Assembly: GCA_904419955.1 (NCBI GenBank)
Contig: CAJFTO010000020.1
Coordinates: 1-49,131 of the forward strand
DNA length: 49,131 bases
DNA from: Candidatus Roslinia caecavium
GTDB taxonomy: Bacteria; Bacillota; Clostridia; Monoglobales; Monoglobaceae
Direction of reading: 5' to 3'
A model generated the notes under the pieces. That model was not told where the DNA came from, did no database searches, and saw only the letters and a list, made by a program, of their open reading frames with translations. Below, piece after piece: positions 18,438 to 27,523 of the stretch; position 1 is the first letter of the stretch, and the number at the start of each line of letters is the position of its first letter. A program made the position numbers and the translations under genes.

Positions 18438-18508
18438 AATAATAGACGTCTTTCTATAAAGATACTAAAACTATTCATTTTAGATAAAAATGTCTATTAT
18501 TTTTTTTG
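18438..18508 (+). repeat. AT-rich inverted repeat with T-tract
   Basis: AATAATAGAC (18438-18447) is perfectly complementary to GTCTATTATT (18492-18501), with a 44-base spacer, and the second arm runs into seven T. It could be a second terminator or a regulatory element of the downstream cassette. Confidence 0.4.
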
Positions 18509-18528
18509 AAAAATATATATAAATAATC

Positions 18529-18557
18529 TTTCCAAACAAATTATAATGTGATATACT
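18529..18557 (+). promoter_or_regulatory. candidate promoter of the condensation/ACP/ligase cassette
   Basis: TTTCCA, 17-base spacer, TATACT. The -10 is good and the -35 weak (4 of 6), leaving a leader of about 215 bases. A poor -35 would fit activator control. Confidence 0.4.
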
Positions 18558-18778
18558 TAATACAGACGGCAAGATTTACATTTTAATGAAGGTTTTGCAT
18601 ATTTGTTAAATAGAAACCGCAGACGCAGTTTGAGCAAAGCTGCAAAATAACGCTGCAGACGCTATTAAAACAATAAAGAAAATTTATAAAAGATTTTCAC
18701 AGAGAAGCATAATATTAATTTTATACTAAAACTTTATTCATTAAAAGTTTAGATATCACCCTAAAGGAGGGGTCAGGA

Positions 18779-20164
18779 TTGAGTATCAAGTATTATCCGC
18801 TTTCGGCGGCCCAGGCCACGCAACACGATCTTGCGAAAGAATTTGGAACGTCGCAGGTAATCAACATTTGCGTATGCTCCACCTTAAAAGCCAATATTGA
18901 CTTTGGCCTGCTGAAAAAATGTATCCAGGAAGAATTTAAACGCTATGAATGTCTTAGGATCCGCTTCACGGCGCCCGATAAGAACGGCGACGTTATGCAG
19001 TATATAGCTCCGCACGATCCGAGAGATATAGAACTTGTCGATCTGAGCGGAAAATCCGAAGCCGAGATCGAAAAAATATTGAACGAATGGTCTTTCAAGC
19101 CGTTTTCAGAGCCGAACGCGCCAATGGTCCTGATGAAGATGGTAAAGATGCCCGACGGGTATCAGGGGATATATCTATCAATAGACCACAGGCTTGTGGA
19201 TTCGAGCGGAGTCGTCGTCATGATAAACGATATCATGGAACTTTACTGCCATTATGTGTTTAATTCGCCGTATCCGCAGCCGCTTCCTTCGTACATCGAG
19301 GCGCTTGAAAAAGATCTGGAGAAAGAGCGCAACGAAAAACGGCTTCAGCGCGACAGCGAATTCTGGGACGAGGTCTTGAGCCTCGGCGAGCCGCTTTACT
19401 CCGACGTGACCGGAACATGGAAGCTCGAGGAAAGCCGTAAAAAGCATAACAACCCAAACCAGAGATACGTTGACAGAGAGATAAAGGACACGCGCGTCGG
19501 TTTCGCAATATTCAATCTTGAGCCGCAGCCGACTCACAGACTTCTGGAATACTGCTTGAACAACAACGTGTCTATGACCAATCTTTTGCTCATGGGACTT
19601 AGAACCTATCTCTCAAAAGCAAATAACGGACAAACCGACATAAGCATCAGAAACTTTGTATCGAGGCGTTCCACAAAGCTGGAACGTTTCAGCGGCGGTA
19701 GCAGAACCGAATGGTATCCTTGCCGCACCATTATAGAACCCGACACAGAATTTTTGGACGGAATATATATAATCCAGGAATTACAAAATAAGGTATACCG
19801 TCACTCAAATTACGACCAGGCGCGTCTGGCTAAAAAGTTCAAAGAGAAGTTCAACCAGCCGGATCACACGACCTACGAGGGCATGCTTCTAACGTATCAG
19901 CCTCTGCCGATGAGACTGCAAAATCCGAACTTAAGAGGCATTCCTTATAAATCGAGATGGCTCAGCAACGGCACCGCGGTACAGAAACTTTACCTTACCG
20001 TTATGCACAACGCGGACACCGGACTGCAGTTCTTCTTCAAGTACCAGCAGGCGGAGTTGTCATACGAGGACGTAGAAAAGGTATATTATTATTTAATGAG
20101 AATAATATTCCAAGGCGTCGAACACCCTGAGCTTACGGTCGGAGAGATCATCGATATAGTATAA
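18779..20164 (+). CDS. free-standing condensation-domain acyltransferase
   Basis: 461 residues, close to a single NRPS condensation (C) domain and nothing else. N-terminal YYPLSAAQ resembles the C1 motif. The catalytic C3 motif appears as IDHRLVDSSG (H137, D141): the key second His and the Asp are kept, but the first His is Asp and the usual Gly after Asp is Ser. C domains join an acyl or aminoacyl group on a carrier protein to an amine or alcohol. The start is TTG 18779, preceded by AAAGGAGGGGT. The next two genes encode a carrier protein and a ligase on the same strand, so this enzyme probably moves the ACP-bound acyl group to an unknown acceptor. Alternative: an alcohol acyltransferase-like relative. 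Confidence 0.85.
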   Translation: MSIKYYPLSAAQATQHDLAKEFGTSQVINICVCSTLKANIDFGLLKKCIQEEFKRYECLRIRFTAPDKNGDVMQYIAPHDPRDIELVDLSGKSEAEIEKILNEWSFKPFSEPNAPMVLMKMVKMPDGYQGIYLSIDHRLVDSSGVVVMINDIMELYCHYVFNSPYPQPLPSYIEALEKDLEKERNEKRLQRDSEFWDEVLSLGEPLYSDVTGTWKLEESRKKHNNPNQRYVDREIKDTRVGFAIFNLEPQPTHRLLEYCLNNNVSMTNLLLMGLRTYLSKANNGQTDISIRNFVSRRSTKLERFSGGSRTEWYPCRTIIEPDTEFLDGIYIIQELQNKVYRHSNYDQARLAKKFKEKFNQPDHTTYEGMLLTYQPLPMRLQNPNLRGIPYKSRWLSNGTAVQKLYLTVMHNADTGLQFFFKYQQAELSYEDVEKVYYYLMRIIFQGVEHPELTVGEIIDIV

Positions 20165-20274
20165 ACGGCCAAAGCGAGGTCCGGCGGCCATCCGTAAAGG
20201 GTTTTAATCGCGGGGCGATATATAAAAAAGAAATTTTAATAAAAGAATATATGCAAATTTAGGAGGCGCACAAA

Positions 20275-20502
20275 ATGTTTGAAGAATTCAAGGCAAAATT
20301 AGGAGAGTATGTAGACGTTCCGGTAGAGGAGATAACCGAGGAGTCAAGATTTATAGAGGATTTAGGACTTAACTCGTTTGAGTTCATGTCGCTTCTCGGC
20401 GATCTTGAGGAGGAGTACGACGTCGAAGTTGAAGAGGATGAGATACTGAAGATCAAGACCGTAGGCGAAGCGGTTAAATATATAGAAAGTCTTTCAAAAT
20501 AG
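20275..20502 (+). CDS. free-standing acyl/peptidyl carrier protein
   Basis: 75 residues, acidic. The phosphopantetheine attachment site is S34 in DLGLNSFEFM, matching the D-S-L type motif of carrier proteins. AGGAGG lies before the ATG. It sits between the condensation protein and the AMP-ligase, so it is most likely charged by the ligase and read by the condensation enzyme; it is unlikely to be the fatty-acid-synthase ACP because no fab gene is near. It needs a phosphopantetheinyl transferase from elsewhere in the genome. Confidence 0.93.
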   Translation: MFEEFKAKLGEYVDVPVEEITEESRFIEDLGLNSFEFMSLLGDLEEEYDVEVEEDEILKIKTVGEAVKYIESLSK

Positions 20503-20567
20503 GATCCGCCGCCGATTATGCAACATCAGGATGAAATCAGTCATTTATAAAACAGGAGGTTAGTTTA

Positions 20568-22079
20568 GTGGCTTTCAATACAATTAAAGATATAATCACG
20601 CACAGCGCCGAATCTTTTTCCGGCATGACGGCTATAAAATACTTAGACGGCAAGGATATAATAGAGAAAAAGTACGACGACTTAAAATCAGACAGCGAAA
20701 CAGTAAGCCGTATTCTCGATAAATTCGGCTTGATTGGAAAGCATATAGCGATAATAGGTACGAGCAGTTATCCCTGGATCATAAGCTATCTTGGGATAGT
20801 AGACAGCGGCAGCGTAGCTGTTCCGCTCGACGCATCTCTGCCGGCGGGCGAACTTCACGAACTTCTCAACCGCGCCGACGTTGCGGCTTTGATATACGAC
20901 AAAGCTCAAAAGGGCGTTGCTGAAGGAGTAAAAGAAAATTGCCCCGAGATAACTCACGTTATCTGCATGCAGGACGAAGTCACGATAGACGGCGAATATT
21001 CTCTGCCTAAACTGATGGAGGAAAACCGCGGCGAATACGACGCAGACATCGACCCAGACAAGATGTGCACGCTTATGTACACATCCGGAACGACCGGCAA
21101 GAGCAAGGGCGTTATGCTGACTAACAGGAACCTCGCTTCCAACGTCGAATCTATCGTCGTTATTATAGAACCGGGTACGGTTTCTATGTCCGTACTCCCT
21201 ATACACCACTCGTATTGTCTGACTGCCGATATACTAAAGAGCTTATCGCTCGGAAGCTGTATCTGCCTAAACGACTCGCTGATGCATTTTGCAAGAAACA
21301 TGAAAAAGTTCAAGCCGCAGGTAATGCTGCTCGTTCCTCTCGTTATAGAGACCATATACCATCAGCTCAGAGACACTAAGGCTCCTATCCCAAAAAAGAT
21401 GATCGCCAAAGCGGCGTTCGGCGGTAATCTCGAACTTATATTCAGCGGCGGAGCGTACCTCAATCCCGACCTTGTGGACTATTTCGCGGAATACGGAATT
21501 ACTATACTCCAGGGCTACGGAATGACCGAGTGCTCTCCTGTCATCAGCACTAACAACCAGATCGCGTCAAAATCTGGTTCGGTCGGCAAACCTCTCTCCA
21601 ACTGCGAAGTCAAATTCGTAGACGAGGAGATCTGCGTCAAAGGTTCGAGCGTGATGATGGGCTACTACAAGATGCCCGACGAGACCGCCGAGGCTCTCGA
21701 CGAGGACGGCTGGCTCCATACCGGAGATCTCGGAATGTTGGACGACGAGGGATTCCTGTATATAACCGGACGTAAAAAGAATCTCATCATTCTCTCAAAC
21801 GGCGAGAACATATCGCCCGAGGAACTCGAAAACGCTATCGGTAAAAACGATCTCGTCATGGAGGTTCTTGTAAGGGATAACGATCAGACTATAGAAGCCG
21901 AGATATTCCCAGATTTTGAATACGCTAAAAAACATAGGATAAAAGATATAAACAAAGCGCTCCAGGATATCATCGACGATTTTAATAAAGATATGCCTTT
22001 ATATAAGCGCATCAACTCTCTTAAGATCCGCGATACGGAATTTGAGAAGAGCACAACTAAAAAAATAAAGAGATTCTAA
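20568..22079 (+). CDS. AMP-forming acyl/aminoacyl ligase (ANL superfamily)
   Basis: 503 residues. The ANL core motifs are all present: MYTSGTTGKSKG near 170, GYGMTECSP, GWLHTGDLG near 383, ITGRKKNLIILSNGENISPE, and the catalytic lysine K499 in TTKKIKR at the very end. It activates a carboxylic acid as an adenylate and passes it to a thiol, here probably the adjacent carrier protein rather than CoA. The start is GTG 20568 with ACAGGAGG eight bases upstream. The overall sequence resembles long-chain acyl-CoA synthetases, so a fatty acid is the first guess for substrate, but no specificity code was checked. A bidirectional terminator follows the stop. Confidence 0.9.
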   Translation: MAFNTIKDIITHSAESFSGMTAIKYLDGKDIIEKKYDDLKSDSETVSRILDKFGLIGKHIAIIGTSSYPWIISYLGIVDSGSVAVPLDASLPAGELHELLNRADVAALIYDKAQKGVAEGVKENCPEITHVICMQDEVTIDGEYSLPKLMEENRGEYDADIDPDKMCTLMYTSGTTGKSKGVMLTNRNLASNVESIVVIIEPGTVSMSVLPIHHSYCLTADILKSLSLGSCICLNDSLMHFARNMKKFKPQVMLLVPLVIETIYHQLRDTKAPIPKKMIAKAAFGGNLELIFSGGAYLNPDLVDYFAEYGITILQGYGMTECSPVISTNNQIASKSGSVGKPLSNCEVKFVDEEICVKGSSVMMGYYKMPDETAEALDEDGWLHTGDLGMLDDEGFLYITGRKKNLIILSNGENISPEELENAIGKNDLVMEVLVRDNDQTIEAEIFPDFEYAKKHRIKDINKALQDIIDDFNKDMPLYKRINSLKIRDTEFEKSTTKKIKRF

Positions 22080-22088
22080 CGATCGCAA

Positions 22089-22125
22089 AACACGCCGGAA
22101 ATTGTCCGGCGTGTTGATTTATTCT
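22089..22125. terminator. bidirectional terminator
   Basis: AACACGCCGGA and TCCGGCGTGTT form an 11-bp perfect stem with a 5-base loop. It is followed by TGATTTATT on the plus strand and by TTGCG after TTTT on the minus strand, and lies between two converging genes. Confidence 0.8.
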
Positions 22126-22308
22126 GTTTGATTTGATTTGAATTGATTTTTACTGCATTTCAGTCAGACTTATTTGCCCGAATTACACCTCAGCTTCACC
22201 GATCCGTCAGATCAATAGATAAGCGCAAGCTCGTATTCCAGCGTAAATCTCCGCCAGATTACCCTAAAACGAAAGTTACAGCTCTGCGTACAATCCTCAG
22301 ATCTCGGC

Positions 22309-23178
22309 TCAGTCGTAGTAACCCATTCCTTGACGGTGATGCTGTCCGTTGCCGTTACCGTTACCGCTTCCGGCTCCGTTGCCGTTGCCGCTTCCATTAC
22401 CGCCGCCGTATCCGTATCCATGTCCATATCCATAACCGGCTCCGACTTGACCTTGTCCGCAGCCGGTTTCAGTCGCTTCGTCTGATTGAACATACTGGCC
22501 GCCCGAAAGCTCTCTGATCATATTCCGTATCTCATACATCGGCATATCTCGAATATCCTCTACCGTTATATCGGGATCGTACTGTTTGAGTTCCAAATAC
22601 GCTCTGTATTTACCCAGCGACAAACCGTTTTCATGCGCTTCCTCCACCATTTCGCTGTCGCTTCCGTAACAATACAGCCGCATATTTCCATGATGACAGC
22701 CCTCCACGGCGGTTACCATTTCCGAGTTCTTTTGTTCGCTGCCGCCTGAAACCGCCACAACTACGTCCGCGCCGTTTTGGGAGTACTCCTCAAGCGTTTC
22801 GCTGGACAGAAGCGCGTTTATCGCGTCGGTATAATTCATATTTTTAACGTCAATATTCCGTGCCAACTCATTTCCGTCGTCGTTATATCCTGTAACTCTT
22901 ACGACTCTGTCAAATCTGTTAACGCCCAGCTCGAGCGACGGATTTACGTCTATGCTTATCGCATAGACCGGAACGCTGTAAAGTCGGTAACCTCCGCCCG
23001 CTACTACTAAGATCGCCAAGCAAACTGCCGCAATCGCAAATCTTGCCGCGGAGAATTTACGCGTTTTACTCGACTCGGACCGCGCGATCTTTTCAAACAG
23101 AACCTCTTTAGTTTTGAGTTTAAGATCCTCTTCGGCATGGATCCCGCTCAAAGCGTTATGTATCCTATTCAAAATCAT
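22309..23178 (-). CDS. RsgI-like membrane anti-sigma factor
   Basis: 289 residues from ATG 23178 (a GTG one codon earlier is possible). A cytoplasmic N-terminal part of about 45 residues, one membrane helix (about 45-66) and an outer domain beginning VYAISIDVNPSLELGVNRF, the conserved RsgI core in which autocleavage between Asn and Pro is known in characterised members (here N79-P80). The C-terminus is a low-complexity Gly/Asn/Tyr/His tail ending in QHHRQ rather than a carbohydrate-binding sensor. The start overlaps the sigma gene by 14 bases. It should hold the partner sigma factor until proteolysis. Confidence 0.85.
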   Translation of the reverse strand: MILNRIHNALSGIHAEEDLKLKTKEVLFEKIARSESSKTRKFSAARFAIAAVCLAILVVAGGGYRLYSVPVYAISIDVNPSLELGVNRFDRVVRVTGYNDDGNELARNIDVKNMNYTDAINALLSSETLEEYSQNGADVVVAVSGGSEQKNSEMVTAVEGCHHGNMRLYCYGSDSEMVEEAHENGLSLGKYRAYLELKQYDPDITVEDIRDMPMYEIRNMIRELSGGQYVQSDEATETGCGQGQVGAGYGYGHGYGYGGGNGSGNGNGAGSGNGNGNGQHHRQGMGYYD

Positions 23179-23644
23179 CACCCAGCCTTTCTCTTAAAAC
23201 GGACTTTGCCCGCGCGAGCTGCGTATACACCGTGTTAACGCGCTTATGAAGTATCTTCCCGATCTCTGGCGCCGAATAGCCCTCGTAGTAGTACAGATAT
23301 ATCACATCCTTATATTTCTGCGGAAGCCGCATGACCGTCTCGAGTATATCTCTGCTCTCTGTCGGAATTTCAGCCGTTAATTCCTTTATTTCTTCAAGCG
23401 ACGCAGTTTTGCTTCTGAAAAAATTCTTAAGCGTATCCTTACATTCGTTGACCGTAACGCGTATTATCCACGCCTTTTCGTGTTCCCCGCTTTCAAAGTC
23501 GGCGGAGCTTAGAAGATATTTCATAAATACATTTTGAAACACATCTTCCGTGTCGGCATAATTTTTCAGGTATATCATACACAGCCGCCGCACTGTGTCG
23601 GCGTATAATTCAACCGCTCTGTTTGCCTCCTGTTCGCTCCGCAT
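23165..23644 (-). CDS. sigma-70 family (ECF-like) RNA polymerase sigma factor
   Basis: 159 residues from ATG 23644, preceded by GGAGGAAAGGTT. Region 2 is recognisable (DTEDVFQNVFMKYL, then HEKAWIIRVTVNECKD) and region 4 carries the HTH (LPQKYKDVIYLYYYEGYSAP, then EIGKILHKRVNTVYTQLARA). There is no region 3. It is translationally coupled to the RsgI-like anti-sigma gene behind it, so the pair forms an envelope-sensing switch. The regulon is unknown; the small EF-hand-like protein upstream may belong to the same transcript. Confidence 0.93.
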   Translation of the reverse strand: MRSEQEANRAVELYADTVRRLCMIYLKNYADTEDVFQNVFMKYLLSSADFESGEHEKAWIIRVTVNECKDTLKNFFRSKTASLEEIKELTAEIPTESRDILETVMRLPQKYKDVIYLYYYEGYSAPEIGKILHKRVNTVYTQLARAKSVLRERLGDDFE

Positions 23645-23687
23645 AACCTTTCCTCCACCTATCTGTACGATCAATCTAATTTATTTT

Positions 23688-23706
23688 CTCCGGCGCTTGG
23701 CCGGAG
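23688..23706 (-). repeat. GC-rich hairpin between the EF-hand gene and the sigma gene
   Basis: CTCCGGC and GCCGGAG form a 7-bp stem with a 5-base loop. On the coding (minus) strand it is followed by AAAATAAATT, not T residues, so it is more likely an RNA-processing or stabilising stem than a terminator. Confidence 0.5.
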
Positions 23707-23764
23707 TTTAGCCTGGTAAACTAAATATCCGGAAATATCTAATCGTAAGTCGCGAGATGTTTTA

Positions 23765-24001
23765 TCAGTATTGATACCAGCCGCATCCAACGCCGTAGTT
23801 ATCGCATACGCCGTCGCCGTCCGCGTCTACATAATACCTTCCGTGACGTCCGCCGCAATACCCGCTGTAATTATCGCATACGCCGTCGCCGTTTACGTCG
23901 ACGTAATTGCGCCTATGGCCGCCGTGAGCCGATACGGTTGCGGTTGCCAAAACCAGGATCGCCGTAGCTACAATAAGAGTTCTAGATAATAATTTCTTCA
24001 T
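23765..24001 (-). CDS. small secreted protein with two EF-hand-like calcium loops
   Basis: 78 residues. A signal peptide ending ATVSAHG is followed by two near-identical units, YVDVNGDGVCDNY and YVDADGDGVCDNY, each with the D-x-N/D-x-D-G-x-x-D pattern of a dockerin/EF-hand calcium loop plus a conserved Cys; two further Cys follow the units. It probably binds calcium outside the cell. AAGGAGGAAAAAATC precedes the ATG. It lies 120 bases upstream of the sigma/anti-sigma pair on the same strand. Similar short D-G-D-G-x-C-D repeats are common in secreted Clostridia proteins, but I know no defined role. Confidence 0.85.
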   Translation of the reverse strand: MKKLLSRTLIVATAILVLATATVSAHGGHRRNYVDVNGDGVCDNYSGYCGGRHGRYYVDADGDGVCDNYGVGCGWYQY

Positions 24002-24473
24002 GATTTTTTCCTCCTTTTAAAATTCGTCGTTTTTTATCGACGTTTTGAACGTCTTCACTTATAATACGATCGACAAAGGGAAATCCTTTCATGCATTTCA
24101 AAAATTTTTTAAATTTTTACTATCAACTCTTTTTTCTGCGCCGAAATTAGTCGTTTATTTGATATAAATAAATTAACACTATATTTTATCTCTGTCAACA
24201 AAAAAATACCACTATCGTTCTGTCGCGCCTAAATTTCCACAAAAATCCGTCGCGTAATTCGCTCGTTATATCCAAAACATAAATTTTTTAAACCATAATT
24301 TAACGCGCGAGCGCGCCGCGTCCGCTAAAATAAAACAAATTCAAAGTTTTTTATCCATTCTCCCCGCGCAGTTTTTTCGTAAAATAAATAGACGAGCAAA
24401 AACAACGTTCCGCTCGCCTTACTGCATATTAAAAATTATTTTCTCAAAGTCGTTCAATATGCGATAATAAACT
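24002..24473. other. 472-base AT-rich intergenic region
   Basis: No gene seen. On the minus strand it holds the leader of the EF-hand gene, with a small stem CGTCG/CGACG near 24026-24043 and a TATTATA element near 24062, and, at the other end, the hsp20 terminator (24381-24418). The middle has a GC-rich island (ACGCGCGAGCGCGCC) in AT-rich surroundings that I cannot assign. Confidence 0.6.
24381..24418 (-). terminator. terminator after hsp20
   Basis: On the minus strand GGCGAGC pairs with GCTCGTC (one G-U) over a 14-base loop, followed by TATTTATTTT. Confidence 0.6.
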
Positions 24474-24887
24474 TTATCCTTCGATCTGGATATATTTCTT
24501 ACCATCTACCGCCGGTTTGTTCTCCTTCTTAGGAATATCAAGCTTTAAAGCTCCATTTTCAAAACTTGCCTTGATCTCATCTTCGGTTACGGCGTCGCCA
24601 ACATAAAAGCTCCTGCTGCATGAACCGTAATGACGTTCGCGGCGAATATACTTATCGTTCTGATCGTCGTCGCTGTAATTCGACGACGCGCTTATCGTCA
24701 AATATCCGTCGTCCAACGAGACCTTTATGTTGTCCTTGTTCATTCCGGGCATATCCATGATAAGCTCATAGTTGTCTCCAGCGTCCTTAATATCGGTCTT
24801 CATTATCTCATTTGTTCTAAAGCTCGAGAACGGAAAACCTCCAAAGTCGTCAAATATATCTTTACCAAAAATCCTAGGCATTAACAT
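24474..24887 (-). CDS. hsp20: small heat-shock protein (Hsp20/alpha-crystallin family)
   Basis: 137 residues. The alpha-crystallin domain spans about 30-125 (YELIMDMPGMNKDNIKVSLDDGYLTI onwards, split here as YELIMDMPGMNKDNIK and DDGYLTISA), with the conserved A-x-x-x-n-G-x-L as ASFENGALKLDIPKKE. It is an ATP-independent holdase for unfolding proteins. AGGAGC precedes ATG 24887; a second Met two codons on is possible. The promoter is overlapped by a CIRCE operator, so HrcA should repress it at normal temperature. Confidence 0.95.
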   Translation of the reverse strand: MLMPRIFGKDIFDDFGGFPFSSFRTNEIMKTDIKDAGDNYELIMDMPGMNKDNIKVSLDDGYLTISASSNYSDDDQNDKYIRRERHYGSCSRSFYVGDAVTEDEIKASFENGALKLDIPKKENKPAVDGKKYIQIEG

Positions 24888-25012
24888 AATTCATCGCTCC
24901 TTTCATAAAAAATAACTATGCAATACCTTTTTATTTTTCATGAACTCGGGATGACAGGAATCTGAGGACTCTTTCGACTCTCTCATTTTTCCTTTCCTTA
25001 TGTTCTGTATAT

Positions 25013-25041
25013 ACAATAACACTTTTTGTTAGCGCTGTCAA
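25013..25041 (-). promoter_or_regulatory. hsp20 promoter
   Basis: Minus strand: TTGACA, 17-base spacer, TATTGT. Its -35 and most of its spacer lie inside the CIRCE element. Confidence 0.85.
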
Positions 25042-25055
25042 GAGGTGAGTGCTAA
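25029..25055. promoter_or_regulatory. CIRCE element (HrcA operator)
   Basis: TTAGCGCTG, 9-base spacer, GAGTGCTAA on the plus strand. The consensus is TTAGCACTC-N9-GAGTGCTAA: the right arm is perfect, the left arm matches 7 of 9, and the spacer length is exact. It overlaps the -35 of the hsp20 promoter, as expected for repression. Confidence 0.9.
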
Positions 25056-25189
25056 CGTTAATCTATAATTAATATTCTTAACATTTTCATAATATTGTTA
25101 ACAATTTCGTAATATTTACTCGTGCATGGGAAAAATATATTATTAAGGACGCGTATCAAAACGGCTTTAACGAGACTAAATCAGGCGCT

Positions 25190-25217
25190 AAAAATGGAAC
25201 GGATCACCTCCGTCCCA
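25190..25217 (-). terminator. terminator after tgt
   Basis: On the minus strand TGGGACGGA pairs with TCCGTTCCA (one G-U), 5-base loop, then TTTTT. Confidence 0.8.
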
Positions 25218-25242
25218 TTATCTGCGAATATACTCAAAACTT

Positions 25243-26373
<1,131 letters not shown>

Positions 26374-26434
26374 TTATTCTCTCCTGTAATTAATATTAAT
26401 TAATTCTTTAAATCAGCAAATCAGCGCGCCGCGC

Positions 26435-27460
26435 TTACGATATAAACATAGCGTCGCCGAAACTGAAAAATCTGTATTTCTCTTTAACGGCCTCCTCGTA
26501 CGCCTTAAAAACCTTATCCTTTCCAGCAAAGGCGGAAATAAGCATCAGCAGCGTAGATTCGGGTAAATGGAAGTTTGTTATAAGCGCGTCCACCGCTTTG
26601 AACTTATATCCCGGATATATAAATATATCCGTGTTCCCGCTCTCGGCCTTAAGCCGTCCGGCGCCGTCCGCGGCCGTCTCTAACGTTCTGACCGACGTTG
26701 TTCCGACCGCGACTATTCTGCCCCCGTTTTCGCGGGTTCGGTTTATCAGCTCGGCGGTCTCTTCGTTTATCTCATAGTACTCGCTGTGCATCACATGTTC
26801 CTCTACATTCTCGACCGAGACTGGACGGAACGTGCCGAGCCCTACGTGCAGGGTCAGATACGCGGTATTCACGCCCATATCCTTTATCTTTTCTAAAAGT
26901 TCCTCGGTAAAATGCAGTCCCGCAGTCGGCGCGGCGGCGGATCCCTCTATCTTTGAGTAGACCGTCTGGTACCTCTCCTTATCGGTCAGTTTTTCTTTTA
27001 TATAAGGCGGCAGCGGCATTTCGCCGAGCTTATCCAACAGTTCTTCCCATACGCCTTCGTATTCAAAACGGACTATCCTGTTACCGTCGGGCTTAACGTC
27101 GGTTATTTCAGCTCTGAGCGCGCCGTCGCCAAACACGAATCTCGCGCCCTTTCTTCCGCGCTTGCCCGGCTTTAGAATGATCTCCCAGGTATCCAAATCA
27201 ATTCGTTTTAAAAGCAAAAACTCGATCTTGCCGCCCGTATCCTCCTTTACGCCGTACAGACGCGCGGGTATCACTCTTGTGTTGTTCATAACAAGACAGT
27301 CGCCCGGCCTTAAATATTCGGTTATATCCCTAAAGCGCCTGTGTTCTATCTCTCCGCTTTTTCTGTCGAGAACAAGCAACCTCGACGCCGTTCTGTCCTT
27401 CAGCGGCGTTTGCGCTATCAGCTCCTGAGGCAACTCGTAATAAAAATCCTTTGTCGTCAT
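26435..27460 (-). CDS. queA: S-adenosylmethionine:tRNA ribosyltransferase-isomerase
   Basis: 341 residues with family segments [16 protein letters not shown] at the start, [25 protein letters not shown] and [11 protein letters not shown], then [16 protein letters not shown] near the end. QueA transfers the ribose of SAM to preQ1-tRNA to make epoxyqueuosine. A queA-tgt pair like this is common. It is 63 bases after the SpoIID-family gene, which probably shares its transcript. Confidence 0.97.
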   Translation of the reverse strand: MTTKDFYYELPQELIAQTPLKDRTASRLLVLDRKSGEIEHRRFRDITEYLRPGDCLVMNNTRVIPARLYGVKEDTGGKIEFLLLKRIDLDTWEIILKPGKRGRKGARFVFGDGALRAEITDVKPDGNRIVRFEYEGVWEELLDKLGEMPLPPYIKEKLTDKERYQTVYSKIEGSAAAPTAGLHFTEELLEKIKDMGVNTAYLTLHVGLGTFRPVSVENVEEHVMHSEYYEINEETAELINRTRENGGRIVAVGTTSVRTLETAADGAGRLKAESGNTDIFIYPGYKFKAVDALITNFHLPESTLLMLISAFAGKDKVFKAYEEAVKEKYRFFSFGDAMFIS

Positions 27461-27523
27461 ATTTTCGCTCCTACTAATTCTGATAAAAGTTCGCCGCGAT
27501 TTGACGGCGAATAATATATAATG

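Larger units (their letters stand above)
18129..18778. other. 650-base intergenic region before the condensation cassette
   Basis: No convincing gene. It holds the tspO terminator (18237-18275), an AT-rich inverted repeat running into a T-tract (18438-18508), a candidate promoter (18529-18557) and a leader of about 210 bases in which GCAGACGC occurs twice, 36 bases apart (18619 and 18655). A 63-codon open frame at 18251-18442 has no ribosome binding site and is not called. Confidence 0.65.
24888..25242. other. intergenic: hsp20 control region and tgt terminator
   Basis: Holds the hsp20 promoter and CIRCE element (25013-25055), a 5' leader of about 120 bases, and the tgt terminator (25190-25217). 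Nothing else recognised. Confidence 0.75.

Noticed and set aside
18251..18442. 63-codon plus-strand frame after tspO
   Set aside because: It starts inside the tspO terminator, has no ribosome binding site and no recognisable protein features.
22320..22460. Tandem repeat mobile element in the Gly/Asn-rich region
   Set aside because: The repetitive DNA is the coding sequence of the low-complexity tail of the RsgI-like protein, not a separate element.
27461..27523. preQ1 riboswitch upstream of queA
   Set aside because: The gap to the SpoIID-family gene is only 63 bases and no preQ1 aptamer core is visible.
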